DNA of 64,000 nucleotides, taken from assembly GCA_001972305.1 (NCBI GenBank), contig BDDD01000998.1, positions 241,462-305,461 on the forward strand. Direction: 5' to 3'. The notes under the pieces are model-generated. The model made no database searches and was not told the origin of the DNA. It saw only the letters and a list, made by a program, of their open reading frames with translations. Below are positions 20,532 through 32,230 of this stretch, piece after piece (position 1 is the first letter of the stretch; each line of letters starts with the position of its first letter). A program made the translations under genes and the position numbers. The DNA comes from Cephalotus follicularis (taxonomy: Eukaryota; Streptophyta; Magnoliopsida; Oxalidales; Cephalotaceae).

Positions 20532-22601
20532 GTGCTTGTTTCATCTTATCATTGGTGTTCACGCCATGATAAGATGAGACGCATGGCATTAACGCCATCT
20601 TGGGCAGATGCATGCCTTTCACCAGCTTTTGGGAAGTTGGTGGGAAAAAGGGAAAGTGTGCTCAACATGCCAAATAGTGGACTTGGAGCATTTAATGAGA
20701 GAGGAAAATTGAATAAAAGACAAGAGGTCTATAATGACAAAAACAACTTTACTCTTCCTCTCTCTAACTTCCAAGCGTGCGTTCTCGCTCTTCTTTATCT
20801 GTCTGATCCGCGATAGGCGTTGACACCATGGAGAGCATGCGTTGATGCCAATATTGCATGGATGAAGAAGACGCCATTTTCAACCATCCTTTCACCCATC
20901 AAAGCTCAATATAGGTAGAGATAACTTGTACCTTGCATCTTATCTTTACCTATAGAGTTTTAGTGTAGGTTAAACACATAGACCTCTATCATCTTCTTCC
21001 TTATGCGTGGCTTAAGGAGGAGCTTGGAGCTTTCATTGAGTTTTGGGATCAGAGTGATGAGGGAGCACTTAAAGGAAGGAGCCATCACTTTAGGTAACGA
21101 TTTCTTACTTTCGCTTTATGGATTCGGATTGGGGCTTGGGTTTTCCAACCCTAGAAAAACCCAAGATGAACTTTAATGTGTTTTGTTTGTCTTGCATTGG
21201 ATTGCATGTTATTGTGTACAACATGCAATTTCTTGTTGTGGTTAGGGGTCTTCAACCCTAGCTGAACTCCCTGGTTTTTGGAGGAACCGTTGTAATCCCT
21301 TGCAGTTAGGGATTTCCTTGGTTCGGGTTTGTGGGTTTCCATTGCTAAGGTTTGTGTGTGTTCCCTTAATGTAATTGTTTGTGACCAAAGTGAGAGTTTA
21401 CGACAACTCTTACTCCAAACCCGTTTCTTCTTTAGACTTGGATCGGTTGGTTGGTTTGGACAGATGCTCTATTAGGGTTCCTGGGCTTATTAGGATAATT
21501 GTGGACATTGGTTAGGGTATCTTATTTCTTGGGGATCAATCATTTGATTGAAAATTAAAATTGTTCACCCTATACTCCTAATTCCCATATTTGAGATTTT
21601 GTTTCTTCCGCTGCGTCTGGAGCTTGTTTTTCGTTCCCAACAATGCATTCATTCTCTCTTTTTCCATTGCTTTGGCCGATATTTTGAGGCATATAGGGGC
21701 CGGCCTTGTGCTCCAAGAAAATAGAGATAAGGGTTGGGCATTTGTCATGCGTTAATTGGACATGTGTGAGCATTCATTTTATAATGAATTCTTACTTAAC
21801 ACTTAAGACAAAACCCTTGCACATTCAACTCTTTATACATTCGGTTTTCACCCGAAGAATAGCAAGATCTCTATTCTCTTCTCTTCCTTTTCTGTGTGTG
21901 TGCTCTCCATTGCCGGGCACACCAAGAGATTGAAAGCTCTCTTAGAGAAGAAGAACAAAACTTGCTTCTCTTACCCTCCATAATCACAATAGCTGGAGAT
22001 AGTTTTCTCATTGGATTCTATGTTTACATATTGTGAGTATTAGTTTAGGTTAAACACTTAAACCTTCACATATGTTGATCCTAAGTGCTTGAGGATCATC
22101 TTTGGTCAAGACACAAAGCTTGGATCAAAGTGTAGAGGGAGCACTAGAAGGAAGGAGTGAAAGCTTTGGGTAATGGCTTCTAAACTTTCTCTCTTTGTGA
22201 TGTTATTTTTTGGGGCATGAATCATACGGGTTTTGACTAGGGTTTTTATACCCTAACCTACCATATGTGTTCCACGAATTTAACCCTAGAAAACCCTTAG
22301 GATTTTGGTGAATTGGGTTAAGGTTTGAAAGACTTGGAGCTAGGGTTTAGATGTGAAAATGTTAGCCATGAAAAGCGAGAACCCGAAGCTAGGGTTAGTG
22401 AATCCCTAGCTTCACCCGAACTCTAATCTTGCTTGGAATGAGTATTTGGTTCAGTTGATAGTTACATTAGTGATCCTTGAAATAATTGGATCAATCTTGG
22501 ACATAGGGTTTAGGTAGTCTCAATGTGTGGAGACTTAGAGAAACCAAAATGAAGTTGACATAATTAGGTGGCTTGCTTTGATGTCTAGTGGCTTTCCAAC
22601 A
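20532..22601 (+). repeat. Copia-type LTR sequence of Cop2 (two related, decayed units)
   Basis: No gene. Two parallel stretches repeat each other: TTTAGTGTAGGTTAAACAC near 20960 against TTTAGGTTAAACACTTAAAC near 22042, and the AAGGAAGGAG blocks near 21073 and 22151. The first ends with CTTCCGCTGCGT...TCCCAACA (21612-21643), the same ending as other copia LTRs here. The second ends TTTCCAACA at 22601, next to a primer site. The left end is cut by GypB1. Confidence 0.6.
20542..20576. repeat. Inverted repeat (hairpin)
   Basis: CATCTTATCA (20542-20551) and TGATAAGATG (20567-20576) are perfect reverse complements. Pairing extends into the loop (TTGGTG/CGCCA with one G-U). It lies 10 bp from the GypB1 end. 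Confidence 0.8.
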
Positions 22602-22616
22602 AGTAGTATCAGAGCC
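22602..22616 (+). promoter_or_regulatory. Primer binding site of Cop2
   Basis: AGTAGTATCAGAGCC follows CCAACA directly; relatives read AGTGGTATCAGAGCC. Initiator Met-tRNA type. Confidence 0.8.
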
Positions 22617-24716
22617 TCTAGTTATCTTCCATTGGACCTTGATTTGATGTCTAGTGGCTTGCTTTGGTGCTCCTTACCTTTCACCAAAATTTCATGTCCT
22701 AACCCTAGAGTGAAGTTGACATAATTAGGTGATTTGGAATGTCATATTCTAGGTCATTTTTGCCAATGGTTAGAACTTGTTTAATTGAATGATTAATTGG
22801 ATAGTTCGATGATCCAAAGATTAATAAATTTGGTGTTGATGATGCATGGGAATTCTAACATATGTATGTATGATTTAGGATCTCAAACGGACCTTAAAAA
22901 GTCATTAAACGAGGGTTTATAAATGTCAGGAATTTCGGTTTGAAAACTGGTTACGTGCAGAAATTTTTGTTCAGATTTTCGTACTATTTAGTGCATTTTA
23001 TATGGCATTTATCACTATAGAAATTTGAACTGGTTAGTGACTGTTTGAGTGCAGGATGTCTCTGCACAGATTCTGACAGATTGTGCACATATTCTGACAG
23101 ATTATGCACACTTACTGACAATTTCCAGCATAATTACTGTAAGTTATCGGTAGGTTTCCTGCAAGCTTCCAACGAGCTTTTCTTTACAGTTTCTGTGCAA
23201 TCTTCGCACAGTTACTGGTAGGAACACTGTATGGACTGGACAGTAACGTATCACGGTGTTCGGGCAGAGATTTAATTCACTTATCCACATAATTCTTTCT
23301 TATAGTTCAATTTTATTCAAGAGAAATAATAAATATTAGTTTATTCTAATATAATTGCATTGTTTTCACTCAAATAAATCCATGTGTGGGATTAATCAAT
23401 AATTGTAGTGTTGAACTACAAATAGGGTGACTAGATTTTAAGTTATCTAGTGGGAGTGGATTTTAATTTTGGCTGGTAAATAAATCGACAATCCATTAAA
23501 TATTAAATTGTCACATGTTTATTCATTAAATATATAGTGAATATATTTTTTGGATTTCTTGTGCATGGTGGTAGACTTGGGACTCAACCTAGACTTTTTG
23601 GTTTCTTATGTGGATGTTATTTAATTTCTTTATTACCGTGAAATTCAGTTGGTTTGTTATAAGGCTGCTTGCGCGCCATTAATTTTTCTTATCCATTAAT
23701 TTTGTTATTTCTCTTCTCCCCCAATATATTGTATTCTTATTCTTTTTAATGCATATGTAATTTTAAGAAGAGTTGAAACGAAGCTTGAAGAGAGGACTAC
23801 GAAGAATACAAGACCAAGTAAAGGCCATGTATGTATGGTGAAAATATTGTAATAAAGTAGTTATTAAATAAAGTACACCTAGGAGACCGAGTGGTCACGT
23901 TTGACTCACGTGATCACTAAATAGTTTAATTCCCAAGTCAGGACATTTTTTTATGATGCATGAGATGGATGAATTATTTCTCATTTTTCCAAACGCATCC
24001 GAGCATGCTAAGTCGTTTCCAAATGGACTGGAAGATAAAATGAAATTTTATTAACGACTATGGTAAAATTAAATTTTAAAAAGTGTACGAGACCTAAATT
24101 CCTCCAAAAACAAATAATAAGTCTATAAGAAGTTGGGCATAAGGTTATCCCATTGTTGGCCTTCCATAACCTTCCTTGAAGGGTGTGGACATATTGGGGA
24201 TAGCACTGTCAAAGCAGAGGTCCTCCGTATGACTATTGCTGTTCAGCTTCAGTGTGAGGTGCACTGGAAGGAAATAACCATGTTCTGACACTCTGACAAG
24301 CACACTTGTGACGATCAAAACAGGTTTATGTCTTAGAGGATTGTGGGTTCAACTAACACCGGGTTCATATTATTGGCGCAGCCACAGCTGTGGATTAGAT
24401 GGGTCGGCAGGCCGAACTTGTATCGAATCTTGCATTTCAAGGGCAAGACCCTAATCCAAACTGATGCTTACGTCTACCTATTCAGGTGTTATGGCTGGCA
24501 CACTGACATGTGGGGTTGTACCATGCTGGATAGGTTCCGATCCCCACAAGGAGGTGGGTGATTCCCAAATTCCACCTGGAGGTATGGAATACGATTAGAA
24601 TAGTGGGAAAGAGCCATATTTACAAAAGACAAAGGGTTATGGTAATAACATTATTCGAATAATATGTTAATATTGTTTCTCTGTTTCCTCATATGCTATA
24701 AAAATATACTCACTCA
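22617..24716 (+). other. Cop2 leader, no recognisable gene
   Basis: About 2.1 kb of AT-rich sequence between primer site and gag. It contains short direct repeats of TCTGACAGATT(G/A)TGCACA near 23070-23115. A 72-codon open frame at 24343-24561 resembles nothing I know. Possibly an unusually long leader or an inserted, decayed element. Confidence 0.5.
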
Positions 24717-25313
24717 ATGGCAAACAGAAAAATCAAAACACACATACATAAAACTTTTAAGCTTGAAGATCCGTTGTTTACTGAATGGAAACATACTTTA
24801 CGTAATATTATCATTAGTTTGAACATTGTTCATGTTATGATTGAGAAACCTCCTGAGCCAGTTTATGATGTATCTGACTAGTATAAGGCATGTGTAATCA
24901 AATGGTGGGAAGACAATTTTCAGGCCCGTAGTATAGCAACTGTTGGTATGCCACTACCCTTGCTAAATCAAGTTTTCCACTCACAGACATTATGTGCCAT
25001 GCTTGAATGGTTAGAGTAGTTATATGGCACACAGTCGGGCACTGAAATGCTAGATTTTGACCAGTATGGGTCAACATCTTCTGTGATACATCCTACTCAT
25101 GATGGAACATCTAATTCCAGTTCCAAGGGCAAAGCCCTTATAGAGAATGAAAAAGTGCAAGGTGAAACCATTCAGAAGGATATTTGGAAAAATCTTATTA
25201 TGGATAATGCATGTTATTATTGTGGGAGACCGGACCATTGTAAGAAATATTGTAGAATGTTGCAAATGTCCCAAGTAGCAAGTACCTCAAAATTAGGCAT
25301 TTACTCCATCTAA
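24717..25313 (+). pseudogene. Cop2 gag with CCHC zinc knuckle
   Basis: Begins MANRKIKTHIHKTFKLEDP and reads through a copia gag with two in-frame TAG stops (about 24879 and 25017). A zinc knuckle C-YY-C-GRPD-H-CKKY-C follows near residue 165. Both stops are in the reading frame, so it is a decayed but collinear gag. The 3' continuation into protease is not clear. Confidence 0.85.
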
Positions 25314-26640
25314 CTTAAAATGTAAGTTCAATTTGAGTATAGGACTCAGATTGTGAGACTAACGTCGGTGAGTCTTTGCAGGAGCCAAGAGAAGTTAGAA
25401 CAATTGGGAGCTGTTAATGCTAAGGACAAGTGCCATGGTATAGAATCGGAGATTCACACGAAATTTTGTAGGCAAATTTTGATATGTATCAAAGTCGGGC
25501 GGCAATGTAAAAGAACTTATCCCTTTTAATATTGTGAACTGTTGTTCAAATCAATATTAATAAATCCATTGTATATTATGTAAGGCTGAGAGTACTTTTG
25601 TTTATTACATTAGGATTTTATCAATTTATAGTGTAGTTTTAGAGGTTGCTGAACAACTACAAAAGGGGATATATGTCTATGATGCTAATCAATTAATAGT
25701 TGTATCTATATTAAAAGGATTTATTAATAAAAGACATATGAGACAAACTGATATAAATCCTGCACAATATTAAGCATTGTAGACTAAGTCATATCTAGAG
25801 AGGCTAGATAAACACGCTTGGTTAGGGATGCACATTTGTACATTCAGGATGAGGAGTCCTTTCCAACGTGTACACCATGTTTGATTTGTGCAATGACCAA
25901 ATCTCATTTCTCCTTAAAAAGAGAAAAAGTAGTGGTCATAGATGAGTTTAGTTCACACTGTCATTTGTGATTTAATGTCAGTCAATGCATGTGAAGATTT
26001 TCACTACTTCTTAACCTACACCAATGACTCATCATGGTTTTGGTTTATGTTTCAGGTGAAAAAAAAATTGTGAATCCTTTTGAGAGATTTAAGGATTTCA
26101 AAACATAAGTAGATAAGCAAACAGGTAAGCCCATTAAAACACTTCGGTGGGACCGAAAGGGCAAATACCTAACTGCTAAATTGCAATGTAATCTGAAAGA
26201 TAATAGAATTAAATCTCAATAGATACATTCAGGAACACCATAGAGAATGATGTATCTGAATGATGGAATCGAATCCTAAATATGAATATGGTCTTATCCA
26301 TAATGTCTTTTATACATCTTTCAATAGCATTCTAGGGTTATACACTGTAGTGGGCAGTGTACATCCTAAATCGGATTCTTCTAAAACATGTCCCCTCCAT
26401 ATCTTGTAAGATATATAAAAGGAGGAAACCCAACCTAAAACATTGGAAGGTTTACAATTGTCTAGCATGTATTAGAAGGTAGGAACTTTCTAAGCTAGAG
26501 GCATAATTGTGACATTGCCAGTTTGTCAAATATCCTACAGAAAATTTAGGATATTATTTCTGTCATCCCAGCGAACAAATGATGTTTGTTTCGCATACTG
26601 AAAAATTCCTAGTGAAGGAATACATGATTGCAAGAAGCTG
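25314..26640 (+). pseudogene. Cop2 pol remnant: protease/integrase
   Basis: Heavily broken copia integrase. In changing frames I can read a CLICAMTKSHF-like zinc-finger end (near 25880), LRWDRKGKYL (about 26145, the catalytic SDRGGEY region) and the GYYFYHP...VFLVKEY-like element after the core (26520-26620). Many stops. No intact domain remains. Confidence 0.75.
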
Positions 26641-27198
26641 TGGGAGTAATGTGAAAATAAAGAATTATAATGACTCTATTTTCATCAATATCTATTTCAG
26701 GAGTTGTGTGTGACGTGGAATGGATATGCTATGAGTTAGAGGAGTTTGAGACAGTTGAGAACTAAAACGTCCACCGTGGAATTTGAGGATATATATATAT
26801 ATATATAAAACCTATGATACCGAAGTTAGAAGCTAGGTTGGATGCAAATGTTCATTAGTGAACTTTATAGGAATTCCAACCATCGTTTGTCTAGTTCTAG
26901 TCATAATGACTTCCATGGAGGCCTTTGCACAAGCCTTGGAACCCAGGTCTCATTACTGTACCAAACATATATAGCGATTGTATCACGTGATCGGGAGATC
27001 ATAGATAGAGAAACGTCTTAAATGAGACATATTGAGGAAATATAATTGACATCAAAAAGATATGTCATACCAGAGAGAGTCGGGCCAGAAGTGACCTTGG
27101 TAGACTCACGGACCAAAGCCATAAGTAGTACACGAAAGGCAAAGGGGTACATATACTTAAGCTGAAAGTCTTCGTGGCTTGAGGGCCAAGTGGGAGAT
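26641..27198 (+). pseudogene. Cop2 RNase H tail and polypurine tract; RT missing
   Basis: From about 26910 the end of copia RNase H can be followed (EPRSH, TKHI, a YHVI stretch, then LVDSRTKA), finishing with CCAAGTGGGAGAT at 27186-27198, the polypurine tract. The YVDD-containing reverse transcriptase that should lie between integrase and RNase H is not detectable; a (TA)n run sits at 26793-26808. Confidence 0.75.
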
Positions 27199-28577
27199 TG
27201 TTAGATTACGGTGTCCCTGCAATCCACAAGGTGGATGCAAGCATATGTTTGGTACATATGATACACTATTTAATCATACATTCTTAATTCCATTTACGTT
27301 TGATGTGCATATTTTAGTACATATTGGACTCTACTATATGTATTATCCCAAACCATCAAAACAGATCAATTGATCACCGCATCAACTGAATACATATATA
27401 GTGCCTAGTCGATGAAGGGTTGGATCTCGTGCCCTGGAGGTTATGAGAATGAGATCCTTACTCCCTTCTGACAAAATGTTCCAAGTCATAGGTTCACTTT
27501 CTTAGGGAAATTGATGAACCGCAAAGACTTCACGTGTTATGCTTGCCCTCTTGTGTGTGGGGGTTGGATCATCTCATAGCCATTTGGGTTTACCTTAAAG
27601 CTGATGCGGGGTGCGTGCTAGGAGGCATGACAGTGAACCGACCAAACATTGGAAACTTATTTGGATAGTCAATACCTTTGTCAATAGGATTCTTATTTTC
27701 TCGATAATGTTTAGTCAACGGTGACTAGTGGGTACTTTAAGACTCGCGTTGTATCCTTAGACTTGAGCGGTTGGCATGCATTGTGTGGTAACCGCTTGGC
27801 TTTGATTCCTTCCTTCCCCAACACTAGCAATGTGCTGGAAAAAGGGTTTTCTTTGGGCCTTGTGGAAGCGGCATTAAGATGTATGGGTAGGTTCGCAATA
27901 AAGGATCATCACACCTGTATTGAGGGTGACCAGCTCTACAATATCTATGACCATTAAATAATTAAGGTTCTGGCCAGGCACTAGGGAGATTGAAATGAGG
28001 TTTCATTGGGAGTATTTCGAGAGTCTCAATATGTTCATGGATTTATAGTTACCATCGCTTTACCTAGGGTTGAAAATAATCCAAACACCAGACCACGATC
28101 GGAGTTAAGTATGACAAGGGATGCACGGCACATAAGCCGAAGACAATGATAAAGTACTGGTGATCTGGCTAACGGATGATAGATGTGGTGTACACGATTC
28201 TAGGGGTGATTGGAGATCACACTGAAACTATATGATTATCAGGATGGTCGTACCAGAATCATGGGATTTTTGGGAAGCATATCATCGTACCGGAACTCAA
28301 CCAGACTTTTGGGTCCTGCCTGATTTTGGAACAGGTTAACATGTGTGGGACATAAGTCATTTAGTAAGAGACTAACATAAGAGAGATGTTCCTTTGCTAG
28401 TGAAAATTCCATTTGCTTATTATACATCAAACATCACCATAATGGATTGATTCCGAGGAAATGGTTGTTTGTTCTTACTAGTAGGTGCATTTCTGCATCT
28501 ATTGGTGGAGAGAGTTTGTGGACATGTGGACTTATTGGACTTGGGATTTCCTATCCCACATTGGGCCGAAAATTCCG
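27199..28577 (+). repeat. Cop2 3' LTR, truncated
   Basis: Begins TGTTAGATTACGGTGTCCCTGC right after the polypurine tract. It shares blocks with 32231-34359 and 35499-37934 (CCAAGTCATAGGTTCACTTT at 27480; GGGTGCGTGCTAGGAG at 27609). It stops where Tekay integrase coding starts. Confidence 0.82.
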
Positions 28578-28578
28578 T

Positions 28579-29464
28579 TACACGGTGTTCCAGTAAGCAT
28601 CGTATGTGATAGGGATGCCATCTTCACTTCCAACTTTTGGAAGAGATTTCAGACAGCTTTCGGGATGAAGCTGAACCCGAGTACTGCCTTCCACCCTCAG
28701 ACCGATGGGGCAGTCTGAGCGTACCATCCAGACATTGGAGGATATGCTACAGGCTTGCATTATTGATTTTGTTGGTACTTGGGAGGATCACATTCCTCTG
28801 ATAGAGTTCTCTCATAATAACAGATATCATTCCAGTATCGGCATGGCACCGTTTGAAGCACTGTATGGGAGGAAGTGCAGAGCTCCTGTATGTTGGGATG
28901 AGGTCGAGGACCGACCTTTACTCGGGACTGAGTTAGTGGAGGAAACTTCAGAAAAGATCAGGATGATCAAAAAGAAGCTGCTTGCTGCTCAGAGCCGGCA
29001 GAAGAGATATGTGGACAGTGTCAAGAGGAGGTCGTTGACCTTCAGTGTGGGCTATCATGTGTTCTTAAAGGTCTCACCATGGAAGGGCGTGCAAAAGGTT
29101 TGGGAAAAAGGGAAAATTAGGTCCACGCTACATTGGTCCTTTTGAGATTTTGGAGAGAGTTGGGGAGGTACCCTAGCAGCTTACCTGACCTCCTACACTG
29201 TCAAACGTGCACAACGTCTTTCATGTATCTATGCTGAGGATATATATCCCGGACCCGTCACATGTCCTGGATTATTATACTATTCCGGTAAAAGATGATC
29301 TATCTTGTGAGGAGTTGCCTGTGCAGATTCATGATTGGAAAACACAGATTTTGAGGAACCAAACCATCTCCGTGGTCAAGGTTCAGTGGCAGTTTCACAG
29401 ACCTGACGAAGCAACTTGGCAACGTGAGGAAGATATCCGAGAGTGTTACCCGCACCTGTTCTAG
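28579..29464 (+). pseudogene. Tek2 integrase (C-terminal half) and chromodomain-like tail
   Basis: Starts abruptly inside the integrase core at [17 protein letters not shown], keeping one catalytic Asp and the downstream Glu (QSERT), then the YNN...SSIGMAPFEALYGR region and the tail KVQWQFH...ATWQREEDIRECYPHL ending at 29464. One extra G near 28708 and another shift near 29098 break the frame. Everything upstream (LTR, gag, protease, RT) is missing. Confidence 0.92.
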
Positions 29465-29486
29465 TTTTGTTTTAAATTTTGAGGAT

Positions 29487-29510
29487 GAAATTTCTTGAAG
29501 GGGGGGTGGA
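29487..29510 (+). promoter_or_regulatory. Polypurine tract of Tek2
   Basis: GAAATTTCTTGAAGGGGGGG then TGGA, abutting the LTR; same context as in Tek1. Confidence 0.9.
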
Positions 29511-29694
29511 TGTAACACCCGAGTTTTTTCCTATGTTGTAATTTCACAATGTAATGTGTTTTTATTGTGGGATTAATAAAAGAACGGATTTCCAAAGCTT
29601 TGATGATGTTTTCCAAACTCTAATAATGTTAAATTTTAGAGTAAAATGTTAAAGGAATGTTAAAAGGGGTAAAACGACGTTGTTTTGGAGGAAA

Positions 29695-29850
29695 CGCGTT
29701 GACGCCTTATGAAACACATCGACGTCCTTGAAGTAAAGGGGCGCACGTAACTGCATGCACATGCACGTCGATGCAGGCGAGGACATTGACTCCCTTGTGT
29801 AAAAGGAAAAAGACGTCGACATCTTTTAAAAAGACGTCGATGCATAAACA
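29695..29850. repeat. GTCGA-core array, U3 block of Tek2
   Basis: Copies at about 29698, 29719, 29766, 29815 and 29834, partly mutated (GTTGACGCC, CATCGACGTCC, CACGTCGATGC, GACGTCGACATC, GACGTCGATGC). Confidence 0.8.
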
Positions 29851-30153
29851 GTGAATGACAGGCACGTTACTCTGTTGATAAAATAACGTGCAAAGGGGAA
29901 CATTTTTGGGCTTTTTGCAGACGGCTTAAAACACGGACAATACGTGTTGAGCATGCTGGCATGTTACCATGCATGCAGGTGCTAGAAGGGAAGGAATGGC
30001 ATGACACTTAGGTGTGCATGCAAGCTGTGAGATAGCCTTCATTGCCTGCTCCTGCAAAAGAAATGAGGCAGAACTGGGAAAGAGGGAAGAATGGGAAAAT
30101 GGAGCATGTGAGATGCATGCAACGGGCCAAAGAAGGAAGAGAGATGTGTGACC

Positions 30154-30163
30154 AGCATAAAAG
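30154..30163 (+). promoter_or_regulatory. Core promoter-like segment of Tek2 LTR
   Basis: GCATAAAAGG, then CTCCTCCCTTCACC. About 645 bp into the LTR, as in Tek1 and Tek3. Confidence 0.5.
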
Positions 30164-30609
30164 GCCTCCTCCCTTCACCCTTGGTACGGCTAAGACACCA
30201 GTGTAAGAAAACAGAAAGTGAAGGAGAGAGAGGTTCCTCCATTGTTGAAATTGGTTGGAGCTTGGAACTTGGAGCTGGTGGCTTGCAGCAACGGGAAGGA
30301 CCCAGAGGCTGCTGTGACCGGTTTGGAACGCAAAGAGGTGGACTTTCTAGTTCCTAACTTGGAACAAACGGTAGGGGAAGCCATTACTGTAATCTTGAGA
30401 TTAATGTTCATGCATGGACTATGATTTTGGTGTATAAATTACATGAATACTGAATTGATTTTCCTCACTGGATTAATGCCATGTTATGCTAGATATGTGA
30501 TATGTATCTGCACGTTGGTTTCCTACCTTGAATACATGTTATTTTGCATGTATATGTTTTGTAACGGCCACTGTCTGTTATGTCGTGAGGAAGATGACGA
30601 CTGCTACTC

Positions 30610-30945
30610 GAAACACGTCGACACCTTTTAAGAACATCGATGTCTTTGGGTTTTTGCTTGGTTACTGAAGTAAAGCAGATCGACGTCTTTGGAAAGACAT
30701 CGACGCGTTAGGCTATCTGCTTGGGTTTTGACGTATTACACATCGATGCCTAGGGTTCCTACCCTAACGCATCGACGCCGTAAGCAATACGCTCACGTTT
30801 AAAGGTTCCAGACCTTGAGCATCGACCCGTATGAAATGGACATCAACGTCTTTAAACAGTGGAATGTGCTGACATTAAGGACTTGAACATCGACGTTGAT
30901 GGGCAAAGACATCGACGCCTTTTAATAGACATCGACATATTTTGG
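30610..30945. repeat. GTCGA-core array, downstream block of Tek2
   Basis: At least ten partly decayed copies (for example ACACGTCGACACC, GATCGACGTCTTT, ACATCGACGCG, GCATCGACGCC, ACATCGACGTTG, ACATCGACGCC), many as ATCGA after CG loss. Confidence 0.8.
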
Positions 30946-32230
30946 TACTGTTTGGAGGTTTCCTTATTTAAAGATGCGAAGCGATCCCGATTCCTGTTAT
31001 GGTGCATTTGAGCATTTGTATGCATTGCATGTACACTGTTTACTGCCTGTTTGGTTACTGTTTGTAAATCGTTTATGATTTCTAAAGTTATTATATTTAG
31101 AAATACATATGTGAACTCAGAATGTGCTATTTTGAAAATTTGTATTGATTGATAACGTATTTTTGAACGAACTGGAAAGTGATTTACACTACTGAATTGT
31201 TCAAAAGTATTTCTACTACTAAAAATACATATTTCAAATATTTACTACTTCCAGAAATATTTGAAAATAAACTGCCTGTTGTCGATCTAAACGATCACCA
31301 CTGTACTGTTACTGCACTGTTTACTGTTTGATTCACTGTTTGCTCTGTGAATTTCTATGTGGTTGTGCTTGAGCCACTGGTTGCATGGCGGAGGCTGCCA
31401 GCGCCGGCTAGTGGTAGGGTTGATCTAGGGGCCAGGAGTTGGCTGGGTGACTCACTGTACTGTACTGTTGCCTTGCTTGGTTTCCTGGAGTAGGGACCGA
31501 AGTGGGAGTGTAACGTGGGGCCAGGAGTTGGCGGCGTTACACATACTGCCTGACTGTTGTGGTCCTTTGTGGACATACTGTACTGCCTGTTGGTCCTTTT
31601 CGGACATTACTGTGACTGTTGATGTAACCCTGGCAGGGTTACAACTGTACTGTTCTTGCATACATATATTTTCTTATATATGTACCCACTGTTATTTTAC
31701 TGAACTGCTAAAATATATATATTTTACAACCGGTATTTCTTGCACTGCATCATTTATGCATACATTACATGACATGCATTTAATGTTGATCCCGAGCTAC
31801 TTTTATGACTTAGCCGTGTGAGGACAAAGGCTAACCCCTTACTTTACAGATTGATACAGTGGACCGATTGGACTGGCATGGACGAAGAATAGGTCGTTAT
31901 GTTGTTATTGTTCTTGGTTCTACTTTCTAAGTTGTAATAAACTGTTTTGTTAAAGGATTTCTGATGTACTGTACTTATGGTTTTGTTAATGATGGATTTA
32001 GTATTGTACTGTGATCACGCTCCATTTTGTGGGCGTTTAACAATGATAGACTTGTTTTGGGTAGCGTGCAGTATGGGATGCACGTTACGAGTTTTCAGCT
32101 CATGAATCTTATGCTTCCGCAACTGACATCTTACTTAAAAGTTTAAATTTTATGGTATTTACAAGAGCTAAATTTATATGTTAATTGCCTTCACCGCTGT
32201 AATGTTGTCTTCTCGAAACGGGGTGTGACA

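Larger units (their letters stand above)
29511..32230 (+). repeat. Tek2 3' LTR, 2720 bp
   Basis: Ends TGTAACACCCG...GGGGTGTGACA. Collinear with the Tek1 LTR in reverse. U3 array at 29695-29850, GCATAAAAGG promoter-like segment at 30154-30163, downstream array at 30610-30945, and AGGACAAAGGCTAACCCCTTA near 31820 as in the other Tekay LTRs. No gene. Confidence 0.92.

Noticed and set aside
22602..22616. Possible tRNA gene at primer sites
   Set aside because: The TATCAGAGC matches (also at 9373, 17611, 39066 and 56106) are primer binding sites complementary to a tRNA end; no cloverleaf can be drawn around them.
24343..24561. 72-codon open frame in the Cop2 leader
   Set aside because: No recognisable motif, no clear context and surrounded by decayed element sequence; likely chance.
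26793..26808. TA dinucleotide runs (also near 38188, 38645, 50808 and 62225)
   Set aside because: Ordinary short microsatellites in AT-rich DNA; no further significance seen.
30148..30424. Overlapping 69- and 68-codon frames after the Tek2 promoter-like segment
   Set aside because: Two overlapping frames in different phases in an LTR leader, with no conserved protein; not supported as genes.
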